Program-made: the position numbers and the translations under genes
Shown: one piece after another, positions 34,855 to 46,269 of the stretch
Layout: each line of letters starts with the position of its first letter
Numbering within the stretch: position 1 is the stretch's first letter
Assembly (NCBI GenBank): GCA_014904985.1
Contig: MU129123.1
Coordinates: 33,042-91,985, forward strand
Source: Hydnum rufescens UP504
Taxonomy: Eukaryota > Basidiomycota > Agaricomycetes > Cantharellales > Hydnaceae
Direction of reading: 5' to 3'
Length of the DNA: 58,944 nt
The notes under the pieces: model-generated
Database searches by the model: none
Told to the model about the DNA's origin: nothing
The model's input: the letters and a program-made list of their open reading frames with translations, nothing else

Positions 34855-35927
34855 ATGTCTGCCTTGCCTCGACTACGGCACGCGCTACTTGCACCCCGTT
34901 TCCCTCGTTCTTCACCCCGATTTTTTGTGTCTTATCCAAACCCAGCGTCATCTCTTAGCCGTAGCCTGAGCACCTCCCAACGGGTTGCATTTGCTGATCC
35001 ACTCCCAGGCGTACATTCTCACGCCTCACATTCGCGTCCACATCCCTCAGGAGCCAGTTCTCCAGAGGGTCTGAAGACATCCGTTCGTAAAGATCAAGGT
35101 GACGATAACTACGTGAACCCGTACAAAGGTGGTCCCTCGGCTTTGGACAAGGCTGCTGAGCTTTTCTTCTTCACGGAAATTCTCCGGGGTGAGATCTAAT
35201 TCCAGTTAAACATCGCTTCCTGAGAGTCGCCTCTTTACATTCCCCCTCGCGTTGTCAGGGATGTGGATTGTCTTGGAGCAATTCTTCCGCCCACCGTACA
35301 CTATCATGTTGGTTTTTCGACTCAAATGGGATGGGATTCCCACTCACCATAATTCTATTATCTAGGTATCCATTTGAAAAGGGCCCCCTCAGTCCGCGAT
35401 TCCGGGGAGAACATGCACTCCGCCGCTACCCCAGCGGCGAAGAGCGTTGCATTGGTTCGTGGCTAAATCCTTTCTGTGGCTTCGTCTTTGGCTTAGCGTA
35501 GCGTGTTTAGCGTGCAAATTGTGCGAGGCGATCTGTCCGGCTCAGGCTATTACCATAGAGTCTGAAGCTCGTGAGGACGGTTCGCGAAGGACTACCAAAT
35601 ATGACATAGACATGACCAAGGTGCGTCGGCAGTTAAGGATCGCTCCGTTCGTCGATTGAAACCCTTTGTCAACAAGTGCATTTATTGTGGTTTCTGCCAA
35701 GAGGCTTGTCCAGTCGACGCGATTGTGGAAAGTAAGTCGGAGGGTGTACTTTATTTATTGTGTGAAGTGGGAGGGTGTAATTGTCTTTCTGCGCAGCGCA
35801 AAACGCCGAGTACTCAACAGAGACACGAGAAGAATTGCTGTACAACAAGGAAAAGCTGCTCGCAAATGGAGATAGGGCAGAAGCAGAGATCGCTGCCAAT
35901 TTGCACGCGGACCATGTCTATCGCTAG
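34855..35927 (+). CDS. NDUFS8: NADH:ubiquinone oxidoreductase Fe-S subunit NDUFS8 (TYKY, 23 kDa)
   Basis: Complex I subunit carrying iron-sulfur clusters N6a and N6b. The N-terminus [20 protein letters not shown] is a basic mitochondrial presequence. Mature part: [57 protein letters not shown], then two cluster motifs, [12 protein letters not shown] and [12 protein letters not shown] (CxxCxxCxxxCP twice), and [18 protein letters not shown], ending NLHADHVYR. Introns fall after EILR, within YTIM, after RCI (acceptor GTGTTTAG near 35513), after DMTK and after AIVE. With these the frame is continuous. Length and motif spacing are normal. Confidence 0.95.
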
Positions 35928-36243
35928 AGCCATCAATAAATCACCTTGCTCAAAAGTGTGTATCGCGAACCTCCGAGCTTATCCCTCAGCTTCTTGACAT
36001 GCTCACGTAGTAGCTCCCTTGTCTTATGTGATATATTTATATATTTTTTATGCTTGCGGACTTTGTAAAGAGGGTCTAGTTTTGTTCTGCGCAGGGGACA
36101 ATTGTCTCCCGTTTCTCCCAATTTTGAGAGGCTATACCCCGTAAGGTCGCCCGGTCTGGTTACGAGAATATAATTTAGGGCGGCGGTAGCCGAAATCAAC
36201 CCTTGGCTCTCACCTTCACGATTCACCACCGCCTCGCCTAAGC

Positions 36244-37289
36244 ATGAAGGACGCCTTTTCGACTGCAGCATTAAACGATGGTCTCCCGAGCAATAATGGA
36301 AACATAGCGAACGCTGAGAAAGAACTGGGGACTCATTTCAAAGGTAGCGAATTCTGGGTCATCAATTCCTTCCCTTCAGCCCATTAATACGCAGTGTCTT
36401 TTCACGTTCAGCGGCCGCCCTTAGCATTGCCACTTTGTATAAATCATCACTAGCATCGTCTAAGCAAGCATTTGGTGCTGGCTATCTGGCTTGTCTGAAG
36501 GATATGCAGACTTTTATGCATGCTGGCGTCTCTATCCAAGGACAAGGACCGGGGTCTCCTGAAGATTCGGATGGATTAACGATTGGTCGGATTATGGACT
36601 GGGTAGAAGCTAGGCTTGAGGCTCTCAAAGATGTGGAAGAAGACGAGGAGGACGATAAGGAGCGTGAAAGCCCACAAATTCCTCCGGCAGCCCCCCCAGG
36701 CCCTATGTCTTCCACCTCCCGTGGGGCCCCTCGATCTGATAGTAAAGCCCAATCCCACCCTCCTGACCGAGAAGAACAAGTACGGAACGAACGAGTCTAC
36801 TCTACGAGCGGCAACGCATCTCCCGCTATGTCGCGATCAATATCTCCCCCTTTGCACAAATCGTCTGGCCATCGCAAGGATCGTGGATCTGCGGTACACC
36901 ATCCTCCGCATTATCCTTTTGAGCTTGTGTTGCCGAATGACAGCGCGGTCGAGTTCCCACTTATTAGTCATAACGGCACTTCAACCTCAGAAAACTCGCT
37001 CACTGCGTTAGCTATGTCCCACATCAACGTTCCCGATCCAGCAGTTAATGTGGGGATCGGCTCGAAGCGGCGATTCGCGTCTCTCGTCGACGCACCTGCC
37101 TCTTCATCTCGGAGTCCTTCACAGCCGTCAGGTGGACCGCGTCGTCGAGCGCGGAATTCCCGCGTCACAAGTACGCAGCATGCAAATTCATCTATATCTG
37201 GACCTCGGGAACATAGCAATACTTCTCCTGTCACTGGGTACGAGGCTATGGATGTGGAGGAACGACCGCGGAAGAGCGCTCGCCGATAA
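36244..37289 (+). CDS. HAPSTR1 (C16orf72) / DUF4588-like protein
   Basis: The start MKDAFSTAALNDGLPSNNGN (36244), one intron at 36344-36411 (acceptor ACGTTCAG), then the conserved helix FKAAALSIATLYKSSLASSK, AFGAGYLACLKDMQTFM. This matches human HAPSTR1 FQNAATAVTNLYKES...SFDIGIQIGYQRRNKDV. The rest is a Ser/Pro-rich disordered region with GSKRRFASLVDAPASSSRSP and a basic end MDVEERPRKSARR, which could act as a nuclear signal. Human HAPSTR1 is a small stress-resilience factor that partners the E3 ligase HUWE1; whether the fungal protein does the same is inference. It sits about 315 bp after NDUFS8. Confidence 0.72.
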
Positions 37290-38754
37290 ACGCCCATATT
37301 TCCTGAGAACCTTTCTTTCCTCTCGCCGACCCTTCGAACGGTACGACATTTGGATGACAATATAGCCCTCATGACGGTTTATCCCTACATTCCCCATCTG
37401 TTTTCATATACGCATGGTCCACTTCATTGTTCCCTGTTTATTCGTCCCATACCACATCACTACAGATTGTCCCTACATTCCATCTCTGTGTCTCCCTGCT
37501 TTGACCGCTTGTTGCATGCCCCTTAATACCACTTGAATCATCCCATCCGCACCCGGTCATCAGACGGTATGAGAGTGACCCCTTGCAATCGGAAGAGGAT
37601 ACATATTTCAAATCTCTCAGTTCCTTCAGCAGAACTCTCAACAGACCCTAAAGAAGATATTTACTCATACCCAAACGCAGTGAATGTTTCCAGGAATCAG
37701 CATATACTGGAGAGCAAATATACCGAATAGACCCTCAACTTTGCTGAGGTAAATGGTTGAATTAAGCGCCCCTTTGGTACACCAGCATGGCACATACAGG
37801 ATGATTGTTCATGAGAGCCGGGTTGTAGTAGCCCTGTAATAGTTGGAAAGGCCGGCTCTGAATCTTATTCTAAGTAGAGTGGGCTTGGGCCCTGTCTCCC
37901 CTACCCCTTTATTTCTGGGCCATCTTGCCCATTCTTACGGGAGATCTTCATTTCATCCACACTGTTTTGGTCTTGTCTAGATATAGACAGCATTCGATAT
38001 TCATTCCTGCCTCCCCTTCCATATAAGTAGACCACACTCGCAACTGAAATTTCCCCTGTCGGAATATCTCCAAATTCACCCAAAGCCTGTCAAATACTGT
38101 AAGTTGAAAATCTCACTTGAATATTTACGTTTCTGGCACCTATACTTACAGTAGCAGGTGTCAAGTTACTGGCAACACCTTGGCAGAATTAGTGAAGCTA
38201 AGGCAACCAAACAGATGGAATAGTGCAAATCGTCTCAAAGATCGTATAGGCCATAAACATAGGGAGCAAGCACTGTGGCACAATTTTGAGAGCCAGAGAC
38301 AGTTGACTACGGTAGAGTATCAAAGAGTCATAATTTACTGAACCAAAGGTGGCACCAAGGTCTTCAAAACAGTCCCCGTTTGGATCAAACAACTCGTCTG
38401 ACACAGGCCGAAAACGGGTTTTTAGGATCGGAACACCCCCGCCCAAAAAAAAAAAACAAAAGGAAAAAACTCCAAAACGGGCTTTCTTGAATCGGTCATA
38501 TAGAGCTCAAAGAGCTCCGGTGTCTTACATCTACTGTATGACCTGTATTGCAAGCGATCCTATGGTCGAAATCAGAGAATGGGGGCTTAAGGGTACCTAA
38601 AACCAACAGCTATCAATATGTGATCGTTTCTCCCTTGGTAGCGGCATCGCTGTAACATCCCTCAGCTTTGGAGCTGCTGGCCTAAGCTAAGCAAGCTGCT
38701 AGTGGCAGTGTGGTCGTACCCGGCATATGCCGACCTCATTCTCATTCGCTCCCA
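37290..38754. other. Intergenic region without recognised gene
   Basis: AT-richer than its neighbours with only short frames. It contains a poly-A tract followed by further A-rich sequence (38441-38475) and a 9-base inverted pair ACTGTAAGT / ACTTACAGT near 38097-38155. No coding similarity, LTR or RNA gene recognised. Confidence 0.4.
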
Positions 38755-39209
38755 ATGGAAACGACTCGTTACAGGGGTTTGCTGCGCGAATTGCGCAAAT
38801 CCGGCTACTCGGTATGAGATTTTCCGCCTCGCCTTTGCGTTAGAGAGACCCTTCATTGCGGTTCTAGGCGAGTGCTCGGCGATGGATTGTGCCAGCAACT
38901 AGTGTCCGAATAGTTTTTGACGCGGCGCGGGCAGCAGACTCTTCAAGGAAAGAGCATATCATGCGGACTTTGGAGTCTGCGCATACATTCCTCAAAGCCC
39001 AACGTGAACATCAAGTTAAGTTCTTTTGCATGCTAACGCCCTGTTATTGCGAAGGGCTCGACAGGGATTAACGTGGAATTTTAATCTAGGGACTCCTGGC
39101 ACGATATAATCCACTACATGACCTTACATCTGAAGAGCATCTCAAAGCTACCGCCAATCGCGTTGGCCTGAATATGCCTCTGGATGTGGACTTGACGAAG
39201 CCGTCATAA
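38755..39209 (+). CDS. FMC1: ATP synthase assembly factor FMC1, LYR-motif family
   Basis: Small mitochondrial LYR-family protein. It starts METTRYRGLLRELRKSG, with the LYR-like pattern RYRGLLREL. The second segment is TSVRIVFDAARAADSSRKEH and MRTLESAHTFLKAQREHQ. After a GTTAAG...TCTAG intron (about 39016-39086) it ends LLARYNPLHDLTSEEHLKAT, then ANRVGLNMPLDVDLTKPS. The order matches FMC1 (human C7orf55: FRGLLRELR, helices, QLHxxFH/GLKLP end). Yeast Fmc1 stabilises Atp12 during F1-ATPase assembly. The junction of exons 1 and 2 (donor GTATGAG at about 38812, acceptor near 38891) is one base out of frame in this sequence, probably an indel. Confidence 0.75.
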
Positions 39210-39270
39210 CTATCCCCGTTAATAAATAGCCTGTGAGGTTGAGCATGGCACGGTCCGTTGGGCATCGTCT

Positions 39271-39956
39271 TTATAGGTGTAAGTATATGGCATATCTCAC
39301 GCTCCTGCAAGGCGGATATTGCATGCCACACTGGATGCTGTGGAAATGGTTCAATTGAGGGAACTCCAATAGTGGCCATTTGACCCACGGCCAGGGTGCG
39401 ATCAAGTCCCTTCGGCATTCACCCTCTCTCTCTCCTCTCTCTCCCGCCTTCCGCAATTCTGTTCCACATTTGATAGGGTCATTCCCAATCCCAGTTGTAA
39501 AATCTGACCTTGCAATTTTCCCTCTTTCGGTGATTTTGCCCAGTTCTCGATTTGGAATTTTTGACAACTCGCCGACTCCTGGTATGATATCCTGAGAAAC
39601 GTGTGCGACAGATAGACTCATCACTCACGGCCTCTTTTCATTCGTTTTCCAATGGTGTCTCCGATCTGGATGGCCCTATAATAATTCGCAAGTGCCGTTC
39701 CGTTGCCATCAACTATAATTCGCCTTGTATTAAATGGTACGATCAGTGATCGTCTCTGTCCCTTGTACAATTGCGTAGCCTGAGACTGATTATATTGCAG
39801 TTTGTTCGAGTAAAAAGGGCACATGAAGTCATGACCAGCGGGAAGTTCCCCAGATGTTTCGAACGACTCATTTGTGCGTTTATTTATGGAGTGAGTATAC
39901 ATCTGGCTACCGTCTAGTGAGCTGAGGACGAAGTGTAGGCGTGCGATGTTCCACAC
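39271..39956 (-). other. Possible minus-strand gene, unrecognised
   Basis: Two consecutive minus-strand frames (MWNIARLHFVLSSLDGSQMY...IVDGNGTALANYYRAIQIG near 39630-39956, and IPGVGELSKIPNRELGKITE near 39520-39590) with candidate splice sites. A pyrimidine-rich tract (CTCTCTCTCCTCTCTCTCCC, 39423-39450) lies inside on the plus strand, which argues against coding. No family recognised; it may simply be the FMC1 3' region and F-box gene promoter. Confidence 0.25.
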
Positions 39957-39979
39957 GTACTGACTCTATCATCTGCTTA

Positions 39980-41876
39980 TGACAAATCAACCTCGTGATC
40001 TAGGCGCACACCACGCAAAATCTTCCTCTAGAGGCAATCCTCCGGACTTTCTCGTTTCTGGATGGAGGAGAGGTTGCGAAATGTACTGAAGTTGGCCTTA
40101 AATTCCTTTCAAAATTGGACCTTCATTGATATCCCGAGCCCTCAAGGTTTGCACGTACTTCAAGGATGCGAGTGAAAGGTCCACCGCAATGCAGTATGCC
40201 ATCAAACTCGCGATTTGTGGATACAGATAAAGCCACGATGATCATGTGTCACCCAAGCCCGTGGCTACACGCCTCGATCAACTGGAGTGCCCGGAGGGGA
40301 GCATCTCTTAGAAGTGATGGTGGCTGTACGCATGTCACCACATCCCGGGAAGCATTCACAAATATCCCCCCGGACAATGCGCGGAACTGCGCGCTCGGAA
40401 TCGTTACGAGCGACTCTACCCAATCAAGGTTGTTCCAAGCACAAATATGACATGGGCACTAGAAAATCCCGTCAACATCGATTTTATTAACTGTGTTGCT
40501 GTTGATACATCGCAGGATCTCTTTGTCATTTTCCACCAGTGAGTCTAACCATTGCATCCGAATTAATCTGCAATTGATGATAACACGACTCTTTGACGTT
40601 CCAGGTCGAGTGATTCTCTTCACAGCTTTCTACGCCTCCAAAGCCTTTCTGATAGTACGCGTCATCCTCGAGCTGCACTTCCTGTTCTCTAGGTATGGAT
40701 GGAATCAACTCCAGTTCGCCAACAATTGAAATCCATGGTCCAAATCATTGGACACCTGCTGCGGGTTTTTCACTATTTCGATGCTGCCGTCTTACAAATT
40801 TGGGATTGGAGTGCTGGTCATCGGGTAGCAGTGCGTGCCCGATTTCCTCTCGTTTTTTTCTCTTAGGAGACTCATTCACTCGCCTATTCTACCTCATAGT
40901 CTCTCCAACTAGGATCAAATTATTGGGAGAGGGTAATGCCTTTAATGTCTTCGGCCTTTCGCATTTCTTAACAGGACTTCATTTATCCTCCCATCCCCCG
41001 GTGCGGTGGACGTCTATCGATTTTCGCCAGACAGTGGACGTCCCACACCTATCCATATACCTTCTTTCGGCCTCCCGAGGCCGAGGTCGGAACTTTTGCA
41101 TGGATCGAAGATGCCTCCACAATTCAGGAAGCATTGTCTTCGCTCGATGGCAGCGACCATGACATACTCTCGCATCATTCACCCTCATCTCGCTTTCCTC
41201 CCAATCCTCTTGGCGCCGCTAATAATTGCCAGTATATTAGACTTCGTCGACGGGCGCACTCGGACTTTCACCCTAATATCGCATACGTGAAGCAATTCTA
41301 CGTTCCATTGCATGTCTTTCGTCGGTCCACTGCATACGAAGATCCATTGGGGATAGCGTGGGATGCTTGGTCTCAGGGCGTCTACGTTGATGAGCGGCCA
41401 AAAATACACCTTGATAATCCCGACAATCCTACAGACGCATATCTACTTCACACTGGTCGGGTTGTCGAGGTTGCGCATCGAATATATGGTCTTGGACAGC
41501 CAACTTTCATATCTCTCCTCGATCTTAACCCAAACAGGGGGGAGCTATATAATATGGAGAGACCACGTTCAGACGTCTATCTGGAGTTCGGATTTCCCCC
41601 CAGCTTCTTCAGGTCATCTGGAAGTGCTCAGATGAGGACAAATCCCCCTCTGATGCCTGTCGCTTCGCGGACTTACATGAATCCCAGCATCTCACATCAG
41701 GACTGGACCGGATCCTGGCTTGATGATGAGCATATTTTGTTCGTGGAGGTGTGTGGATGTTCTGACTTCCCCCAAAACGACGCCAAAACCCCCCTTTTTT
41801 GTCAGGGTTCGGCAGTGGGATTAGTCATTTTGGCTGTGTCTCTCGGCAGCGGCGGTGGTCACAGCTCCAAGTTATG
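39980..41876 (+). CDS. F-box domain protein (Agaricomycete family)
   Basis: The start region encodes an F-box: LPLEAILRTFSFLDGGEVAK followed by CTEV (about 40018-40090). Then comes the hallmark STAMQYAIKLAICGY (about 40185-40225), like the LQYxIxLxxxGM element after the F-box in many basidiomycete proteins. A beta-propeller-like series follows: CVAVDTSQDLFVIFH, VLQIWDWSAGHRVAVRARFP, GAVDVYRFSPDSGRPTPIHI, then AYVKQFYVPLHVFRRSTAYE, NPTDAYLLHTGRVVEVAHRI and ISHQDWTGSWLDDEHILFVE. F-box proteins join SCF ubiquitin ligases through Skp1; the target is unknown. The frame is interrupted repeatedly before 41130; some breaks are introns, others may be indels. The start is approximate. Confidence 0.7.
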
Positions 41877-42131
41877 ACACGGGCTAACCTAGTCTGTTCG
41901 TTCTCTCCAGACCGAAGTGTTTTTCATATGTAGAAGCATACATACCATCTGCAGCTGATGCTGGGAGTAGGATACTGTAGGTACGCACTGGCGCCACAAA
42001 CTACAAGTAGTGACATTGGCATCCACTTTTGAACATATTTGGAGTGCCCGATAAATACCTACGTGGTTGAGCACACTGCTTAATGGAAACTATGTAATTT
42101 CTCCCAAACTGTTAATTGATGAAGTCTACCC

Positions 42132-43395
42132 CTATGTCATAATACTTAGTCGTCCAGATCTTCGTCCTCCCTCGCCCATTTTCAAAAGCAGTGTACGGAT
42201 CCTGATTGACAATTGGCTGAGTATTGGTGCTGGCAATCGTCCCTGGGGAAGTTGCATTATCTCATCCTCAGAGTTCCCTTGGATTTTGCCCACGGGATTA
42301 ATATTGTAGGCGACGGAATCGGAGGTAGAGCCCAGAGAGGGAAGAGGTCCAGGGCGAATTACTTCGACTCGGTCATCGATTGGAGCAGCCCCGACGAGAG
42401 ATTTCCAAACATTGTACATTAGACTACAAACCACCGCGGCATTGAATCAGCGAAGAGATCTGAACTGAACAGGATAGCGAAGGCTTACTCCAAGTCATTC
42501 CCTGCACCGAATGATGATCCAGCAGGGAAATCCAAATTCAATCTGTGCTATCTCGAGCAAGCTGGGCGCGGGGCGTGGCATCCCCGGCTTCGCGAGCTAT
42601 AGGGATTGAATATCGATAACGTACACTGAGGCGAGGGTCGTACGGTGAGACGGAGATGCTGGACGGCGAGAAGACGAGGAAGAATCGCGGCTGATTCATA
42701 GGGGTTGAGCGAGACCTGGACCTAGAATCTGCGGGCCTGCGAGAGCCAGCTACGAGGGAATCCTGACGGTGCGCATTACAAGGCATCGGTCGAGCACTAG
42801 TTTGAGCCAGTAGACTTGTGGCACTGAGTTCCCAGTTGGTGGTGTCTACGCCCGCTTCTCCTAGGACCATAAATGCAAAGACGGCATCGCAAACAAGAAT
42901 GATGGTGGGCGCAGTCCCCCCACGCATTTTATCATGCGGACGAACAGTCTCGAGCCTAAAAAAGCTACGAATGGATTGTCCCTGGAGTGTTATTAGGCCA
43001 AGAAATGAAGAAATGATCGCTGAGAGACAACTTACATCAAAATCCGTATTGCGTGAATGAGAATCGGCTCCCTAAATGCAAGTGTCCCGTTACGGCGAAC
43101 ATTAACGCTCGTCTAAACTGGCCTCAAATTTAGATGGCCAGTATAATGCTGCGTCTGGAGTGAAGAAATGGTTCTTTCGACTAAACAATTCAGCACTGGT
43201 CTTTGAGAACAAGACCTCGGCCCAAGCAATATCCAGAGGCACTCTTCTGACCCTCGAAGCCGCCGGAGATGAGGGTGTGCTTGCAAAAATGATAAAACGG
43301 TTCACTAGACCATTCCAAAGTGAGTCACCAATTATATATTTTGAGACTTGCAGAGTTTTTCGGAGAACTCCAAGAATGATGCTGTTGAGGACCAC
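42132..43395 (-). other. Possible minus-strand gene, unrecognised
   Basis: Candidate exons on the minus strand: PASRVRRVPLDIAWAEVLFS (43130-43260), GGTAPTIILVCDAVFAFMVL with GVDTTNWELSATSLLAQTSA (42790-42930), YNVWKSLVGAAPIDDRVEVI and GSTSDSVAYNINPVGKIQGN (42250-42415). Splice-like sites separate them, but I cannot name a family or give a continuous protein. The plus strand of 43160-43440 also has an open segment (AAGDEGVLAKMIKRFTRPFQ), so the coding strand itself is uncertain. Confidence 0.3.
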
Positions 43396-43479
43396 TACAT
43401 TAGAGCAATGCGTGGCAGGATTATGTCACAACGGACCATGAATGTTCAAAAGCACTTCTTTGACAGCTAGCTTGTGTGA

Positions 43480-46250
43480 TAAAAGAACCTTGGTGCAGGG
43501 TACAATTGCGGAGGTACAAACCAGTGAGGTATGTACATGAAATACCTAAAAGGAGGGCAGCCCTAGAGTGGGACCACCTGAGGCAATCACATGTCAGTAG
43601 CTAGTTAGCTAGGTAATTGCCTATAGGCACATCTTAGCTAAATAGCTCTAATATACATGAGTTTCCCCAGGTTACTCTTGCTTTCAGGCTTGGAAAATTG
43701 GGCTCACCAGGGCTTATTTTTTAGCCCTGGGTCCACCTGAAAAATCCTGGGGGTTCAGGGGTGGTAGCCCCTGAGAAGCTCTGGGCTCACCAGGTCTGGG
43801 TAAGCCCAAAGTGGCCTTGGGAAGCCCTGATCTAGCTCTGGGGAAGCCCACGTTAGCTTCTGGTAGGTGGCAGTGAACCCAATTGTATCTGGGATCTCAT
43901 CTGGGTTCACCCACACCCTTACCTGGGGTCACTGAGACCTCACTGAGGTTCACTCGCACCTCAAGTCACCTGCCATTGGTGATCCCACACCTCCAACAAG
44001 ACTCTGTTGTCCAACCCCCTACCCCCTACTGCTAATTCTTTGAACTGGGTGCTCATCTCTCTGTCTGGGTCTGCACACAGCCATCATTTTCATATTCATC
44101 TGAGAAGTGAGTGAGAAGTTGAATGGGATGGGGACCTGGACTGACTGAAGACTTTTACTTCACTGCCACTGTGACTACTATTGGCACATGACATCATCTG
44201 GTTGTTCAAGGTAATATTCACCACTATGGTAATCATGGTTTCCTCTAGTCTACATATTACTAGCTAAGTAAACTTGAAGGTGCACCTCCGACCGACACAC
44301 TTTGCTTACTTCTGCCATTGAAACAAGGTTCGGCTTCACACCAAGGGGGTGCATGTGATCAAATCTGGGAACATAGGTACCCCCCCCCCCTCTGGGGACC
44401 CTAAATACTTTTTTTGACCTCATTTTAGGGAGTCACTGGGGGAACTTAGGAATGCTTTATGAGCCTTCTGGATGGTTTTAAGTGGTAATACATTGGTAAT
44501 CAAGCTGCAGGTGATAACTGAGGTCACACTTCTACCCTTTGCCACCTATTTAGCTGATAATCCCCATCCACAGACCTGTCTATCTTCAGTCCTGTTGACC
44601 AGTATTGCAATTTTGGGTCACTTGGCCTCTTAGTGGCATTTCATGATGGAATTGGGGGACAGGCGACTCATTGCTTAGTCAGCATCATCCTCATATAGTG
44701 TCTCAGGATGTACCAAACCCTTGTTAGCCTGAGCTCTGATTGTTGCATGAATCCCCGAGTGCTTGGCAGTGATCCTTCAACATTTGGACACCCCTCCACC
44801 CAGTCAGAGCCATATTCATTGACCTAGAATAGAGACTTGAATTTGGTTCCTGGAGAAAATAGAAATGACGCTGACTCTGAGGTCAAATAATAATGCCATT
44901 CTTCTTTTTGGTCATTGATACGGCAGTCCTAGGCAGATAAGAGACTTGCTGGTGATAAAGGTGATGCCCATGCAGTCAGGTCATGTGCCAAGTTCTCATG
45001 GGCTAAATTAATGCCTATATTTGGTCTTGCATCCGTTACGTCCGTATATCTGCCTCGGCTCCGATGGATATAGGCAGATTTAAAGGGTACCCCCCCTCCC
45101 CCCCCCCTTCAGGTCTTAAGTTCATAATTCGACCTGAGTTCCAGTATTTGATTCCTTACACCCCCTTGCTTCACACTCCTTTGCCCTCTTCTGCTCAATA
45201 TATCGTCAAGGCCTTACAATCTCATGTACTACATGAGCTATTTTCCATGGTTGGAGATAGCTGGTGTTTTCTTTGTTCGACGGTCCAGTACCACAATGTC
45301 TGGCAATCCTGGGCCAATAGGAGCACTGGCTAGTGATAAGAAATGGTGAAGGGTGTAATATTGCGCTATCTGACTTTGAATATACGCAAGAGTCATTGTT
45401 GGACAAGACAGAGTCAACTTGCCTGTGAACTGAAAGGGAAAGGAAATCCCACCATTCTAAGCACTCAAGCACTCACTTTGAATGGGGAGACCATGTGTGA
45501 GGCTAGGCACTAGCTTCACCTTGAGCATGGGAGAAGCAAGGGAAAGGGACAAGGGAATGGGAGGATGAAGTGGCAGCCATTGGCCAAGGGGCGCAACAGC
45601 TGTCTAGAAGGCAGAAAGGGGGTGTTAGTGAATAGAGGCTAGGGGGATGGACTTACTGTGTGAGTCGCGCTCGTATGCAACTCGTACTCCAAATCCTTTG
45701 TATACAGCAGGCTCGTGGAGTGGCCGTAGTTGTACCTGTTCGTACGTTAGTATCGTAGCTGTGTCACTGAGATGCAAGGCTAGACTGATAGAGGGAAGGT
45801 CATGGTTTCATGTGTTGTGTAGAAGTCCAGGCAAAAAAGATGCTATTCTTTATGGCTAGACCCGCGGCTACAATCCTTGCAACTATGCTAATTACATCAG
45901 CGACTAGATTAGGAAGGAGGTTAAGGGCACTTCGCGGGAGCGTGTGCAATAGCATTTAATCACTATATTACAAAGGGCACTCATACGAGCACTTTTCAAT
46001 TCTCCTTAATTGCAATCCTAACATATTTATGTCTGTAGGGCACATCACCACATCAGGGTCCCCATGGAAACCAGTCAGAGACGTCTAGTGGTGAGACAGC
46101 ACCTGATGTACATGTTTTCCTGTTCAGTTGGACAAAGCATTGACCTTTTTTGGTTTTTAGCACATGCAGGTGCCACAGAAAATCTGAAAAACTCAGAAAG
46201 CAGTCAAAAGCACTGAGTACATCCAGGCTGAGGCTGCTCAGGGTTGAGGC
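43480..46250. other. Repeat-like non-coding region
   Basis: Nearly 2.8 kb without a gene. It begins where the conserved gene block ends. Contents: a stretch rich in GAAGCCC, TGGGCTCACCAGG and CCCTGGG motifs (43690-43930), a poly-C run near 44381-44393 and a C-rich run at about 45090-45110, and scattered short frames. It resembles decayed transposon or heterochromatic DNA, but no terminal repeats or transposase remnants were recognised. Confidence 0.45.
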
Positions 46251-46269
46251 AAGGGTTTGAAGAGTTGAG

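Noticed and set aside
35933..36271. 112-codon minus-strand open frame beside NDUFS8
   Set aside because: It overlaps the NDUFS8 3' region and the HAPSTR1-like promoter, shows no family similarity and has no splice or conservation support.
41640..41876. Single-exon end of the F-box gene extended through a CCCCCCTTTTTTG run
   Set aside because: Only the part up to the LDDEHILFVE motif resembles the family. The remaining readthrough after about 41750 may be intron or 3' UTR, so it was not described as a domain.
44381..45110. Poly-C and C-rich runs as possible telomeric, G-quadruplex or element-end signals
   Set aside because: They are simple C runs without a regular telomeric unit or flanking duplications. 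G-quadruplex formation is possible, but nothing links it to a function here.
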